Part shown: positions 1 through 8,374 of the stretch, one piece after another
Numbering within the stretch: position 1 is the stretch's first letter
How the letters are laid out: every line of letters starts with the position of its first letter
NCBI GenBank assembly: GCA_030550585.1
Contig: JAUQPB010000003.1
Coordinates: 160,333-224,332, forward strand
From: Thermoproteota archaeon
Lineage (GTDB): Archaea; Thermoproteota; Thermoprotei_A; Sulfolobales; Ignisphaeraceae
Direction: 5' to 3'
Length of the DNA stretch: 64,000 bases
Position numbers and translations under genes: made by a program
Notes under the pieces: generated by a model
What the model saw: only the letters and a program-made list of their open reading frames with translations
Told to the model about the DNA's origin: nothing
The model's database searches: none

Positions 1-1375
1 TCTCTATCTCTTGCGACACAATGTCTGGTGGAATTCCATGAGAGTCGTACAGCTCTACCAGATCCTCTGTTGAAAGTGATTTCCTCAGATACTTTTCTAT
101 TACTGTAGAAGCTTTTGATATTATTTCTTTGAACCTTTCTTCCTCTATCAGGATGATTTCAAGGATTCTATCTCTGTATTTTATCATTTGCGGGTATATA
201 TCGCCCCAGAAGTTGAGTTGTTTTGCAACAAGCTCGGCAAGAGGTGTTTCTGACCCTAGTTTACTTAGCCTTCTCAGTGTTCTTCTAATGACCAGTCTGG
301 CAAGATAGCCCTCACCACTATTGGAGGGTACAATACCATCTGCTAACATCAATGCTATAGTCTTTGTATGATCTAAAACAGCATAGACATCAAACACATT
401 TCTTAGCTGATCTTGTATCTCCTTTTCACCTAAGCCAAAATCTCTTGAGATGACTCTAATTAGATTAGCCAGCTCCTCTGCTTTTGTTAGATCGAAACGC
501 CCAGCTTTTCTAGCTAGAGAATATAGAATCTCTTTATCCGGTTCTAAAACATTTAGTGCCTTGTGAAACTCTCTAACAAGATCCCCATATACTGCATGAA
601 AAGCCGTAGGCGTTTTTCGAGAAAACCAGGCTATCCTTTCTATGCCATATCCTGTATCCACTATCTTTAGCGGCAACTCTATATAGTTATCGCCATCAAC
701 CTTATACATCATAAAGACTAGTGTAGCAAGCTCCAAACCTCCGACAGCAACCTCGAAGCTTGGCCCGGCGTTTCCTCCTCCCTCCCACCACGACTCTTTA
801 AACGTTATCTCCTCTTCCGGTACCCCAAGCTCTTCTACAAAGAAGTCTTTGGCTAATTCAACTGTTTCATTGACCCAGTATACAGTTTTATCTGGATAGT
901 TAAATGCATGATGACCTCCCATCGTAAAGTTCGTTAGATGCCTCCCTAGGGTATATCCAACAGAATCTATATCCTCTAGCCTTATACAAGGCTGTGCGAT
1001 CACAAGCGGATTAGCTGGCGGCGGCACCAAGCCTGATGTAACATGGGGTTGGAAAACCACAATACTTGCAATAGTTAGGTAGAGATCCTCTCTCCACCTT
1101 GCAACAACAGGTCTTGGTTCTATTATTTCGTGTCCTCTCCTTTTGAAAAATTCTAGAAATATATTTCTGGCTTCTCTATATCCCAAAGACCTTTTTGTTG
1201 GTATATCAAAAAACGTGTAATCAGCGCAGGGTGCATCTCCACAGTTATCCCTATCTATTACACTCCAAAAATATGTTTTACAGTAACGACATTGAGCTCT
1301 TTTGTACCCTTTATTTTTAAACATTTGAACTGCATAAAAATTCGGGTCTATTACTCTCTGCATAAGCAGCTCCAT
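1..1375 (-). CDS. alaS: Alanyl-tRNA synthetase, N-terminal part (cut by window edge)
   Basis: This gene encodes the class II synthetase that charges tRNA-Ala. About 458 codons are readable before the window edge, so the rest of the protein is missing. Four cysteines near residues 29, 32, 45 and 50 (CRYC, then NCGDAPC) form the N-terminal extension typical of archaeal AlaRS. The class II catalytic core follows, with RPVVARWREDL, FTMGGHHAFN, WWEGGGNAGP and DTGYGIER. The ATG at 1375 is chosen because an in-frame stop lies four codons upstream; a TTG one codon earlier and an ATG at 1363 are alternatives. It lies 77 bp downstream of the P1/L12 gene on the same strand, a common pairing in Crenarchaeota. 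The identification is secure. Confidence 0.95.
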   Translation of the reverse strand, partial: MELLMQRVIDPNFYAVQMFKNKGYKRAQCRYCKTYFWSVIDRDNCGDAPCADYTFFDIPTKRSLGYREARNIFLEFFKRRGHEIIEPRPVVARWREDLYLTIASIVVFQPHVTSGLVPPPANPLVIAQPCIRLEDIDSVGYTLGRHLTNFTMGGHHAFNYPDKTVYWVNETVELAKDFFVEELGVPEEEITFKESWWEGGGNAGPSFEVAVGGLELATLVFMMYKVDGDNYIELPLKIVDTGYGIERIAWFSRKTPTAFHAVYGDLVREFHKALNVLEPDKEILYSLARKAGRFDLTKAEELANLIRVISRDFGLGEKEIQDQLRNVFDVYAVLDHTKTIALMLADGIVPSNSGEGYLARLVIRRTLRRLSKLGSETPLAELVAKQLNFWGDIYPQMIKYRDRILEIILIEEERFKEIISKASTVIEKYLRKSLSTEDLVELYDSHGIPPDIVSQEIE

Positions 1376-1452
1376 CAAACAATTTCATAATATTAGATAT
1401 CAATAAAATACTGTTTTGGCATATCTATAGTTTTACTATAGTTACAGTAGAT

Positions 1453-1788
1453 TCAGCCGAAGAGCGCTGATAGACCCTCTGCCAACTGTTCTTCTGAAAC
1501 GCCCTCCTTCTTCTCCTCCTCTTTCTTCTCCTCAGCCTTAGGAGCTTGCTGAGCAGCTGCTTGCTGGCTTGCTACGGCTCCAGCAGGCATGGCCATGGGC
1601 GCTACAGGCATGGCGAAAGAGGATTTTAGAACATCATCTATGTTTATTTCCTTCACAGCAGCTACAAGAGCCTTTACCCTTACATCGTCTATAGCTATTC
1701 CTGCTGCTTCTAAGACCTTTTTAATGTTGTCTTCTGAAATGTCTTTTTTTGCTGCATGGAGTAGGAGTACAGCATATATATACTCCAT
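1453..1788 (-). CDS. rpl12: Large ribosomal subunit stalk protein P1 (L12p)
   Basis: This 111-aa protein is the archaeal P1/L12 stalk protein that recruits translation factors to the ribosome. It starts with MEYIYAVLLLHAA and has a helical dimerisation domain, an Ala/Pro/Met-rich hinge, a Lys/Glu-rich charged stretch and the universal ending GLSALFG. The ATG at 1788 is preferred over a longer frame reaching 1833: a GGGGTG SD motif sits 7 nt before it, and the P1 family begins with this MEY(I/V)YA sequence. In most archaea the gene follows L11-L1-L10. Here a nuclease gene lies upstream instead, so it appears to be transcribed from its own promoter. Confidence 0.97.
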   Translation of the reverse strand: MEYIYAVLLLHAAKKDISEDNIKKVLEAAGIAIDDVRVKALVAAVKEINIDDVLKSSFAMPVAPMAMPAGAVASQQAAAQQAPKAEEKKEEEKKEGVSEEQLAEGLSALFG

Positions 1789-1834
1789 TTTATGCACCCC
1801 ATAGCTACGCTTTTGACTTATACAGAGAGCCACT

Positions 1835-1842
1835 CTTATAAA
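1835..1842 (-). promoter_or_regulatory. TATA box of rpl12
   Basis: On the minus strand the sequence reads TTTATAAG inside the AT-rich stretch ATTTAAATTTATAAGAG. It lies about 47-54 bp before the rpl12 ATG, giving a predicted start near 1812 and a leader of about 25 nt that holds the GGGGTG ribosome-binding site. This supports rpl12 being transcribed separately from the nuclease gene upstream. Confidence 0.6.
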
Positions 1843-1868
1843 TTTAAATAATCTTTAGATTGTATACC

Positions 1869-2873
1869 TCAAAACTGTTTTGGCATCACCTTAGCCTCTA
1901 TACCCAACTGTGTTCTAACTAATGATGCGAATTTCTCGGCATAGGCGCTTCTCGAACCATCTACTACTAGTAGTTCTGGTCTTGATTCATCAACGTAGTA
2001 GAGAATGTCATTAAAGTCTGCATGGCCACTAATCCCAACAATCCATGTATTACCAGAATTCAATTTGTAGATTGTTTTCGCAAACCTTCCCGTTAGAATT
2101 ATGTGAAAACTTACGCCATTTCTATAACTTTTTGATGATGATATATGATTTACTTCTATGAACCATCCCATCCTCTTAATTTCTTCAGCTTCTCTAGACC
2201 CCAATGGAAAGACATCTTGAATGCTATACCCATATCTCTCCAAAACTTTATGAACTTTCCAATGAGAATGTGATAAAAGGAATGGTGCATCAACACCATA
2301 TTCTCTAAGCCTTGCCATAACCTCTTGAGCCTTGCCATAGTATGCATATAGAGCTACCGATCCCTGACTCAACAGTTTTCTTATGAGATCTATAAATTTT
2401 TGCCATATAGCTTCATCCCCTTCTCTAACATATGCTGGATCCCCATAAGTCGCATCAATAACTAGGACATTGGGTTCTTTAACAATAACCGTTTTTGTTC
2501 CAGGATTCTTAAAGTCGCTTGTATAAGCAACCACAGTACTGTTCTTCTCAGCAACTATCTGTGCGGAACCTGGTATGTGGTCAGCATACAAAAGTCGTAT
2601 TTTCGTATCGTTGAAGACCAGAGTTTGATTGTATTCTAGTGCAACCTTCTTTACTTTGGGTATGGAATAGCCTAAGGCATCCAAAAGATCAATAGTTATT
2701 GGAGTCCCAATAACATGTTTACACAGTAGCACACTCTTGTTCAAGTCTATTGTATGATCGCTATGAATATGTGTTACAGCCCTTGTTATACAACCATTTG
2801 AATGACCATCAACACATATTCTGCTGAAAAAGGTGATGGCCCCATTCAGATCAATGTTAACGCTTTCTTGCAT
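1869..2873 (-). CDS. Metallo-beta-lactamase/beta-CASP family nuclease
   Basis: This 334-aa protein resembles the exonuclease/mRNA 3'-end processing branch of the metallo-beta-lactamase superfamily (COG1236-type). The metal motif HIHSDH is at residues 35-40, a second metal region (YADHIPGSAQ, YTSDF) is near residues 110-135, and a beta-CASP-like SGHADFNDI is near residue 280, with a conserved hydrophobic VVDGSR strand behind it. It is much shorter than aCPSF1 and has no KH domains. It may act on RNA or DNA ends, but the substrate is not shown by the sequence. It lies 48 bp downstream of taw1 on the same strand and is probably co-transcribed with it. Confidence 0.8.
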   Translation of the reverse strand: MQESVNIDLNGAITFFSRICVDGHSNGCITRAVTHIHSDHTIDLNKSVLLCKHVIGTPITIDLLDALGYSIPKVKKVALEYNQTLVFNDTKIRLLYADHIPGSAQIVAEKNSTVVAYTSDFKNPGTKTVIVKEPNVLVIDATYGDPAYVREGDEAIWQKFIDLIRKLLSQGSVALYAYYGKAQEVMARLREYGVDAPFLLSHSHWKVHKVLERYGYSIQDVFPLGSREAEEIKRMGWFIEVNHISSSKSYRNGVSFHIILTGRFAKTIYKLNSGNTWIVGISGHADFNDILYYVDESRPELLVVDGSRSAYAEKFASLVRTQLGIEAKVMPKQF

Positions 2874-2921
2874 TACTAGAAACCTGCTAAATCCTCTAGC
2901 GAAAATGTGGACATGAGAAAC

Positions 2922-3992
2922 CTATAAAACCTTATCGGCTTCTCCATATTCACCAGAGTTTTCATCGCCTATGTCAATGTCGTTCCAGGATACAGGGGGG
3001 TTGCCATATCTAATAATAGGCTTATCTAGCTTTGAGAGTAACACGACTCTACTAGGAATACTCTCAGAGACAACACTATATCCTATTCTATCTGCAAGCA
3101 TTGAAGCAACTGCTTTAACCTCGCTATGTGTAGGCATGTCACTGCGAGAAAGCCTTGTTATAGATGCGCCTATATGCATATAGGCTTTGACCTCCACAAA
3201 TGTTGGCTGGGCAATTGTCAGAAGCTTGGCCCATGCATTTACAGCTCTCTCGTGCATATTAAAGCTTCTGACAATAGTTATCCTAACAACTGTAGGGGAT
3301 GTAAAGCTTGGCAATAGCTCTAAAGTCTCTAGGGTTTTTCTCCAAAGAGCCTTAGATATTGGATTGTTGAAATAATTGTAGCTATCATAATCGTAAGCCT
3401 CTAGAGATATGTAGAGCTGAGTAGGCTCTTCATCTAAATTCGCTAGTACATCTGGTCTAATGCCTCTTGTCACGAGAAATGTTGTCAAACCCTTTTTATG
3501 GAACTCCCTTATCAGTTCTCCTAATCGGGGGTATAGAGTTGGTTCGCCTGTTAAGCTTATGGCTACATGCTTTGGATTGAGTGCCTCTTCAAACATTTTC
3601 TTATCGACATTAGGATACCTCCTATATCCACTTACAGTTCTTCTATGCTCTTTTATAGCCATTTCAACTAAAAACCTAGGATCATCTATTTGATCAGGGA
3701 ATTTAAACCATGTCTCATCCCATTGATCTCTCGATCTATAGCGCCAACAGTGAAGACAGTAGTTCCAGCACCATAGAACAGACGGCGAAAACTGTATACA
3801 TCTATGCGATTCTATGCCATAGAACTTAGCCTTATAACAGAACATTCTCTCTGTAAGAGCCTTGTGAACCCAGTAGCATTTTTTTACAGCGCTATGAGCT
3901 CCTATTATGTGATATTTCTGTTTCTTTAGAACTTCAAATGCTTTTATAAAAGGATTTAGCACACTAGATGAAAGGGTTCCCATTCTCATCAC
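2922..3992 (-). CDS. taw1: tRNA 4-demethylwyosine synthase, radical SAM (TYW1/Taw1)
   Basis: This 356-aa radical SAM enzyme condenses m1G37 of tRNA-Phe with pyruvate carbons to form the tricyclic imG-14 base. The radical SAM motif CX3CX2C is at Cys75, 79 and 82 (CWNYCLHC). Upstream Cys39, 52 and 65 match the extra [4Fe-4S] cluster of archaeal Taw1. SLTGEPTLYP and LVTRGIRPD are also family signatures. The annotated start is GTG followed by ATG (GTGATGAGAATG). The third in-frame start, ATG at 3983, would be preceded by a GTGAT SD-like run, so the true N-terminus may be three residues shorter. A promoter lies about 50 bp upstream. Confidence 0.93.
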   Translation of the reverse strand: MMRMGTLSSSVLNPFIKAFEVLKKQKYHIIGAHSAVKKCYWVHKALTERMFCYKAKFYGIESHRCIQFSPSVLWCWNYCLHCWRYRSRDQWDETWFKFPDQIDDPRFLVEMAIKEHRRTVSGYRRYPNVDKKMFEEALNPKHVAISLTGEPTLYPRLGELIREFHKKGLTTFLVTRGIRPDVLANLDEEPTQLYISLEAYDYDSYNYFNNPISKALWRKTLETLELLPSFTSPTVVRITIVRSFNMHERAVNAWAKLLTIAQPTFVEVKAYMHIGASITRLSRSDMPTHSEVKAVASMLADRIGYSVVSESIPSRVVLLSKLDKPIIRYGNPPVSWNDIDIGDENSGEYGEADKVL

Positions 3993-4042
3993 AAAGCCAG
4001 CATTAATGACGATTTTGCTGAGTTAACTTAGGCTTTTCCCAA

Positions 4043-4054
4043 TTTATATTTTTA
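4043..4054 (-). promoter_or_regulatory. TATA box of taw1
   Basis: On the minus strand AAAAATATAAAT lies about 50-60 bp upstream of the taw1 start, in the divergent spacer shared with the DHH/nucS operon. The predicted transcription start is near 4018. The assignment rests on base composition and spacing only. Confidence 0.5.
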
Positions 4055-4100
4055 ACGTATGCTACTATTATTTTGGTCTAAAAGCTCTGCATAACAACTA

Positions 4101-4109
4101 TTTATAAAA
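4101..4109 (+). promoter_or_regulatory. TATA box of the DHH-nucS operon
   Basis: TTTATAAAA is a strong archaeal TATA box. Transcription would begin near 4130, which is downstream of the longest possible start codon (TTG at 4113). This rules out that start and supports the ATG at 4155. Confidence 0.65.
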
Positions 4110-4154
4110 TTTTTGATTAGATTCTATCTCAGGTACGCTGTTATAGGTGCTAGA

Positions 4155-5156
4155 ATGACTGCGAAGGCATTCGTGATATATCATGGTGACTGCGACGGCG
4201 TTATCTCAGCAGGATTGTACATTAGACATTTCTTGCTAGATTATGTTCCCAGCAATATTATGCTGAAATATTCACAGCCATGGCGTTTACAAGAAGATTT
4301 AGATAAATGTTTAAAGAATTTGAAAAATGCAGAAATTCTTGTGTTACTCGATCTAGCGATAGGCGCAAGTGTTGCTAGCAAAATCAAAGAGATTGTTCGT
4401 AAAAACGAGCACATTAACATAGTTATAGTAGACCACCATTCATCGTCTATAGCAGCACTAAAAGATATTCAAGAACTAGAACCTAGGGTAAAGGTGCTTT
4501 GGAGCAAAGCTCAATCGACACCTGAAGTCTTAGCACATACTATAATAAGAAATTTAAATGAATTTGAGGAAGTTCTTGTTAAAGTGGCGAATGTTTGCGA
4601 AGGTGGTTCTGCAAATGAGCCTTATATTCGTGAGATTGCTGATAAAATAAAACTTGTTTTGGCTGTTGAGCCAACTAATGAGCCTTTGATTAAGGGTGCT
4701 GTCGAGGCTATTATAAAGGGAAGCGATTTTTGGAATTCTAAAGAATTCAATGAAAAGTACTCTAAAGCTAAGTGGCTTTTACAAACCCTTTTAAAGAGAA
4801 TAGAAGAAAGAGTTGAGCATGTATGTGATTGGAGTATTGCTACGTTTAGTGCAGCTGAATCCATTATATATGCAGGGTTGTTTGGAATAGCATCATCTGA
4901 ATATATTAAAAAGACCAAACAACCTATTGTAATAGTAAGAGAGGAAGAGGAAAAAATCGTGGTAACGGTACGTTCATTAAATGAGCAAGCCTTAGAATTT
5001 TGCAAGAGTTTTGCTTCAACATATGGAAATGACATGAACATAATTTATGGTGGGCACAAAGAGGCTGCTTCAATGACTATAAAAACAGGTAAATCCCTAG
5101 CCGAGTTTGTGACAATAATTAAAAATTTTATTAAAGAAAGATGTTGCCGTAAGTAG
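4155..5156 (+). CDS. DHH-family phosphoesterase (RecJ-like)
   Basis: This 333-aa protein has the complete DHH phosphoesterase signature: HGDCDG at residues 10-15, LLDLAIG near 70, VDHH near 100, and a C-terminal DHHA1-type GGHKEAAS. The family includes RecJ exonucleases, nanoRNases and archaeal Cdc45/GAN/HAN nucleases. Length and motif order fit a stand-alone archaeal RecJ-like or nanoRNase enzyme. ATG 4155 is chosen over the longer frame because AGGTG lies 5-10 nt upstream and the TATA box places the transcript start downstream of 4113. The stop is followed 2 bp later by the nucS GTG, which implies translational coupling and a shared role in DNA repair (inference). Confidence 0.85.
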   Translation: MTAKAFVIYHGDCDGVISAGLYIRHFLLDYVPSNIMLKYSQPWRLQEDLDKCLKNLKNAEILVLLDLAIGASVASKIKEIVRKNEHINIVIVDHHSSSIAALKDIQELEPRVKVLWSKAQSTPEVLAHTIIRNLNEFEEVLVKVANVCEGGSANEPYIREIADKIKLVLAVEPTNEPLIKGAVEAIIKGSDFWNSKEFNEKYSKAKWLLQTLLKRIEERVEHVCDWSIATFSAAESIIYAGLFGIASSEYIKKTKQPIVIVREEEEKIVVTVRSLNEQALEFCKSFASTYGNDMNIIYGGHKEAASMTIKTGKSLAEFVTIIKNFIKERCCRK

Positions 5157-5158
5157 AT

Positions 5159-5932
5159 GTGGCCATGTGCATAAATATAGATATTGCGAGCCCCTGCCCA
5201 AGTATAATTACAAAATTAAACGAGTTAAAGAACAGGTATGTGATAATTATTGTTGGCGAAATGATTATTGAGTACATCGGCAGAGCAACATCGTATGCTC
5301 AAATCGGTTCTCGACTACTTATCACAAAACCAGATGGCAGTATATTAGTACATGATGCAACAAAGGTCGAGCCACTCAACTGGCAACCGCCAAAATCCTA
5401 TATACACTATGAGTGTAGAGATGATAAAATATTTGTTAGATCGTTTAGGAAAAACCCTCAAGAGGAGGTACTCATAGAGATCAGCAAGGTTTACCTAATA
5501 TCATTATGTCAACTAACATCAGCAAAACCTGTGGTAATAGGAAAGGAAAGCGATATCGTTAAAATGATCATGGCAAATGCTAGTATTATTGATCCAAACG
5601 CTAAGATTTTGGGCACAGATGTTGCAACATCATATGGAAAGATAGATGTTTTGCTTAAGAAAGAGGATGGGACTCTTATAGTTGTTGAGGTAAAGAACGA
5701 AAAGGCAGGTGTATCTGCGGTACTTCAATTAAAGAGATATGTCGATTTTTACAAGGATAAGGGATTAAAGGTGGAGGGAGTTCTAGTAGCTCCTTCGATA
5801 ACCACCGACGCATTTACACTTCTTCATAAGGAGGGCATGCAGTTCATAGATTTGAGAAAACTACTACAAGAATTTAGTGTTGGATTCGCAGAAAACCGGA
5901 TAAGTATATTAAAAAGTGAGCGAGAACATTAG
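5159..5932 (+). CDS. nucS: Mismatch-specific endonuclease NucS/EndoMS
   Basis: This 257-aa protein is NucS/EndoMS, which in archaea cuts both strands around mismatches or cleaves branched DNA, aided by PCNA. The N-terminal DNA-binding domain has GRATSYAQIGSR, KPDGSILVH and LNWQPP. The C-terminal RecB-like nuclease domain has Asp163 (GKID), Glu177-x-Lys179 (VVEVKN) and QLKRY at 190-194, so all catalytic residues are present. No clear C-terminal PIP box is visible. The start is GTG at 5159, with ATG at 5165 possible. In Thermococcales endoMS pairs with radA; here it is coupled to a DHH nuclease. Confidence 0.95.
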   Translation: MAMCINIDIASPCPSIITKLNELKNRYVIIIVGEMIIEYIGRATSYAQIGSRLLITKPDGSILVHDATKVEPLNWQPPKSYIHYECRDDKIFVRSFRKNPQEEVLIEISKVYLISLCQLTSAKPVVIGKESDIVKMIMANASIIDPNAKILGTDVATSYGKIDVLLKKEDGTLIVVEVKNEKAGVSAVLQLKRYVDFYKDKGLKVEGVLVAPSITTDAFTLLHKEGMQFIDLRKLLQEFSVGFAENRISILKSEREH

Positions 5933-5943
5933 AAGTAGATAGG

Positions 5944-6366
5944 ATGAAAATTATGGCAGTCGATGAACATTTGTACTTAGAAGGAGTTCCATTAGCATTT
6001 AAAGACAGTATTAGGATAAAAGAGTTTAGAGAAGATAGAACAAATAAATGCATTGAGTTTCTACATGAGTTGACATCCGATTTTCTTGATCAATATAATA
6101 ATGTTCATGGATCGGCACTCGCATTATTATCTGTTTTAGCAGCAGAGAATGTTGCTAAAACACAGATTTTCGGGGATGAATATCTCGTAGCAATTTCCCA
6201 TACCATAAACTTTGTTTCACAACCAGAGACCTTAGCAGATTTGGAAATAAGGTCATGTGTGATTGGAAAAGGGGGTAAGATCATACATGTACAAACTACT
6301 ATAACATGCAATGGTAAAGAGCTTGCAAACGCACTAACGGTATTTGTTGTAGAGGAAAGTGTATAG
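5944..6366 (+). CDS. Hotdog-fold thioesterase-like protein
   Basis: This 140-aa protein has a PaaI-like hotdog pattern: a central helix around NNVHGSALALLSVLAAENVA (His55), followed by beta strands containing ADLEIRSCVIGKGGKIIHVQTTI. Such proteins usually hydrolyse acyl-CoA thioesters, but no substrate can be read from the sequence. It starts 11 bp after nucS and ends 2 bp before the UPF0282 gene, so it is part of the five-gene plus-strand run. ATG 5944 is used; an internal ATG at 5953 is possible. The functional link to the DNA-repair genes upstream is unclear. Confidence 0.65.
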   Translation: MKIMAVDEHLYLEGVPLAFKDSIRIKEFREDRTNKCIEFLHELTSDFLDQYNNVHGSALALLSVLAAENVAKTQIFGDEYLVAISHTINFVSQPETLADLEIRSCVIGKGGKIIHVQTTITCNGKELANALTVFVVEESV

Positions 6367-6368
6367 CG

Positions 6369-7295
6369 ATGGAGCTCAACCTAATTGGTTTTGAAAGCCT
6401 TGGTGTAAGATCCCAAGCAACATTTATTCAGGTAAAAAATGCCAACATCTTTATAGATCCCTCAGCAGCTCTTGCTCCAAGACGCTATGGTTTACCACCA
6501 CACCGATTAGAGGCTAAGAGACTCTTGGAGATATTTGATAAGATACAGGATTATCTCATAGACTCTGATTATATTATTATAACCCATTATCATTATGACC
6601 ATCACGACCCTGGCAGATTCATTGACCCAGCACTATTTAGAGGAAAAACCATTTTATTAAAGGATTTTGAGAAGAATATCAACTTTTCACAGAGGATCAG
6701 AGCCTATAGATTCATAAAAATGGTTAAGGATTTTGCAAACAACATTAAAGTATGCGATGGCAAAACATTTGAAATCGGTTCAAATAAAATCAATTTCAGT
6801 AAACCTCTGCCCCACGGATCAAATACTAGATTAGGATTCGTTGTTTCTGTATGCATTAAAGATGATTATGAAGTGTTATTTACATCAGATATAGAAGGTG
6901 GTTCCAGCCAAGAGCATTCCTTTCTATACGACTTTTGCAAACCCTACATCGCCATTGTAGATGGGCCTCCAACATATTTAATGGGGTATTCATTTTCAGA
7001 GGAAGAGTTGAACAATTCTTTAAACTTTCTCAAAACTTTCATTAGTAAAAACCTTGGTACACTTAGACAAATTGTTCTTGATCACCATATATTTCGAGAC
7101 GCTAATTATGTATCAGTTGTTCAAAACTTAAGAAGTTATAGTACCCACATCGAAATAAAGACAGCAGCAGAATTAATGGGTCTTGAGCCACAACCGCTTG
7201 AAGCCTTCAGAAAAGGTTTATATACGGTAAGCAATGAGAGTGGTCTAGATATGCTGAAAGAGTCTATGAGATATGGTGATAATTTAGATGAGTAA
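6369..7295 (+). CDS. UPF0282-type metallo-beta-lactamase-fold protein
   Basis: This 308-aa protein belongs to the archaeal UPF0282 group of metallo-beta-lactamase-fold proteins. The metal-binding HYHYDHHDP is at residues 73-81, a second histidine (PLPHGS) is near 150, TSDIEGG is near 175, and LDHHIF lies in the C-terminal third. The biochemical role of the family is not established. It follows the hotdog gene by 2 bp and overlaps the next gene by 8 bp, so translation is probably coupled. Confidence 0.8.
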   Translation: MELNLIGFESLGVRSQATFIQVKNANIFIDPSAALAPRRYGLPPHRLEAKRLLEIFDKIQDYLIDSDYIIITHYHYDHHDPGRFIDPALFRGKTILLKDFEKNINFSQRIRAYRFIKMVKDFANNIKVCDGKTFEIGSNKINFSKPLPHGSNTRLGFVVSVCIKDDYEVLFTSDIEGGSSQEHSFLYDFCKPYIAIVDGPPTYLMGYSFSEEELNNSLNFLKTFISKNLGTLRQIVLDHHIFRDANYVSVVQNLRSYSTHIEIKTAAELMGLEPQPLEAFRKGLYTVSNESGLDMLKESMRYGDNLDE

Positions 7296-7983
7296 CTTCA
7301 TCAACATTATTGTTCTTAGCGATGCGCATGGAAGGCTTGATTTAATTGAAAAAATATTAAATGATGTTTCTAGTGAAATCGATTTAGTTGTATACTGCGG
7401 TGATATTGCCCCATATCGCCAACATTTAGATACAATTAACTACATAACCAAGTTTATAAAATATGCTGAAAGGTTTAACATTTCTAAGATTCTTGCAGTA
7501 CCTGGCAATGTTGATGATCCGAGACATTATTATGAGGCTAGCATGAATAACAACATTTTTGTGAATATTCATGAGAATTTCTACACGTACAAAGAGTATG
7601 TCTTTGTTGGTTTTGGAGGATCAAATATAACACCTTTCAATACCTTCTTTGAAAATACTGAAGATACTATAGAAAAGAAGCTTGTTGCTCTCCTAGAGAA
7701 TATTAACAATAGAAACAAGCTCATCTTAGTAACTCACGTCCCACCATACAATACGAAATGCGATGTTATATACAGTGGGCAACACATTGGATCCACAGCT
7801 ATCAGAAATATTATTGAGAGATTCAAGCCAATTCTTATATTGTCTGGTCATGTACACGAATCAAGATGTGTAGATAGAGTAGATAATACCATAATTGTTA
7901 ACCCCGGCCCAATGTCAAAAGGATACTATGCTACAGTTAAGCTAGGGGATACAATCGAAGTAGCCCTCAACCAGATTTACTAG
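7288..7983 (+). CDS. Calcineurin-like metallophosphoesterase
   Basis: This 231-aa protein carries all five metallophosphoesterase blocks: SDAHG (11-15), CGDIA (37-41), VPGNVD, THVPPY and SGHVHE, which bind two metal ions. It resembles small archaeal MPEs of the YfcE/Rv0805-like group. The natural substrate is unknown; cyclic nucleotide or small phosphodiester hydrolysis would be typical. It overlaps the UPF0282 gene by 8 bp and converges on the minus-strand gene downstream with a 17-bp overlap of the 3' ends. Confidence 0.85.
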   Translation: MSNFINIIVLSDAHGRLDLIEKILNDVSSEIDLVVYCGDIAPYRQHLDTINYITKFIKYAERFNISKILAVPGNVDDPRHYYEASMNNNIFVNIHENFYTYKEYVFVGFGGSNITPFNTFFENTEDTIEKKLVALLENINNRNKLILVTHVPPYNTKCDVIYSGQHIGSTAIRNIIERFKPILILSGHVHESRCVDRVDNTIIVNPGPMSKGYYATVKLGDTIEVALNQIY

Positions 7984-8359
7984 CAACAGCACTTCTAATG
8001 GTACTCGCTTTTCCAGGATCAAGCTCCTCTATGCTTTCAATATATTCCTCTACCTTGTCTAATGGAACCACAACTACACTATCCTCCGTAACATCTAGTA
8101 AAACATCATCCAATACATATATTGATTCTACGACATCATAAGAGCTTTGCATATGCATTGCTATCACATTGGGTGTGACATCTAATATTATTTGTAGGAT
8201 ACAGGCACAGCAACTGTTTAATGTGATTATATCTATGGGCTTCTCCGGTTCTAGGCTATCGGCGCAATAGCTTAGACTTGAACATGTGGGACACTGCATG
8301 TAAATGTCTTGGCCTTTTCTAAACACATCTTTTACAATATCACTCCATCTAGGCCTCAA
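7967..8359 (-). CDS. Small Cys-containing protein downstream of tmcA, function unknown
   Basis: I do not recognise this 130-aa protein. It has CPTC near residue 23, a further Cys at 32 and CCAC near 50, followed by two acidic beta-rich segments (YVLDDVLLDVTEDSVVVVPLD). The cysteines could bind a metal but are not spaced like a classical zinc ribbon. The start is TTG at 8359, supported by GGGAGGGT 7 nt upstream and by its position 15 nt after the tmcA stop, so it is probably the second gene of a tmcA operon. An ATG start would remove the Cys motif. Confidence 0.6.
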   Translation of the reverse strand: MRPRWSDIVKDVFRKGQDIYMQCPTCSSLSYCADSLEPEKPIDIITLNSCCACILQIILDVTPNVIAMHMQSSYDVVESIYVLDDVLLDVTEDSVVVVPLDKVEEYIESIEELDPGKASTIRSAVASKSG

Positions 8360-8374
8360 TTTAGTTACCCTCCC

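Noticed and set aside
1589-1804. Plus-strand open frame antisense to rpl12, and many similar antisense frames in cdc48, ppdK, leuS and nrdJ
   Set aside because: They are mirror frames of strongly conserved genes, rich in Ser/Leu/Ile, without SD sites or family motifs.
4000-4030. C/D-like boxes (ATGACGA and CTGA) in the taw1/DHH spacer
   Set aside because: Only about 5 nt separate the boxes, too short for a guide, and no second pair is present.
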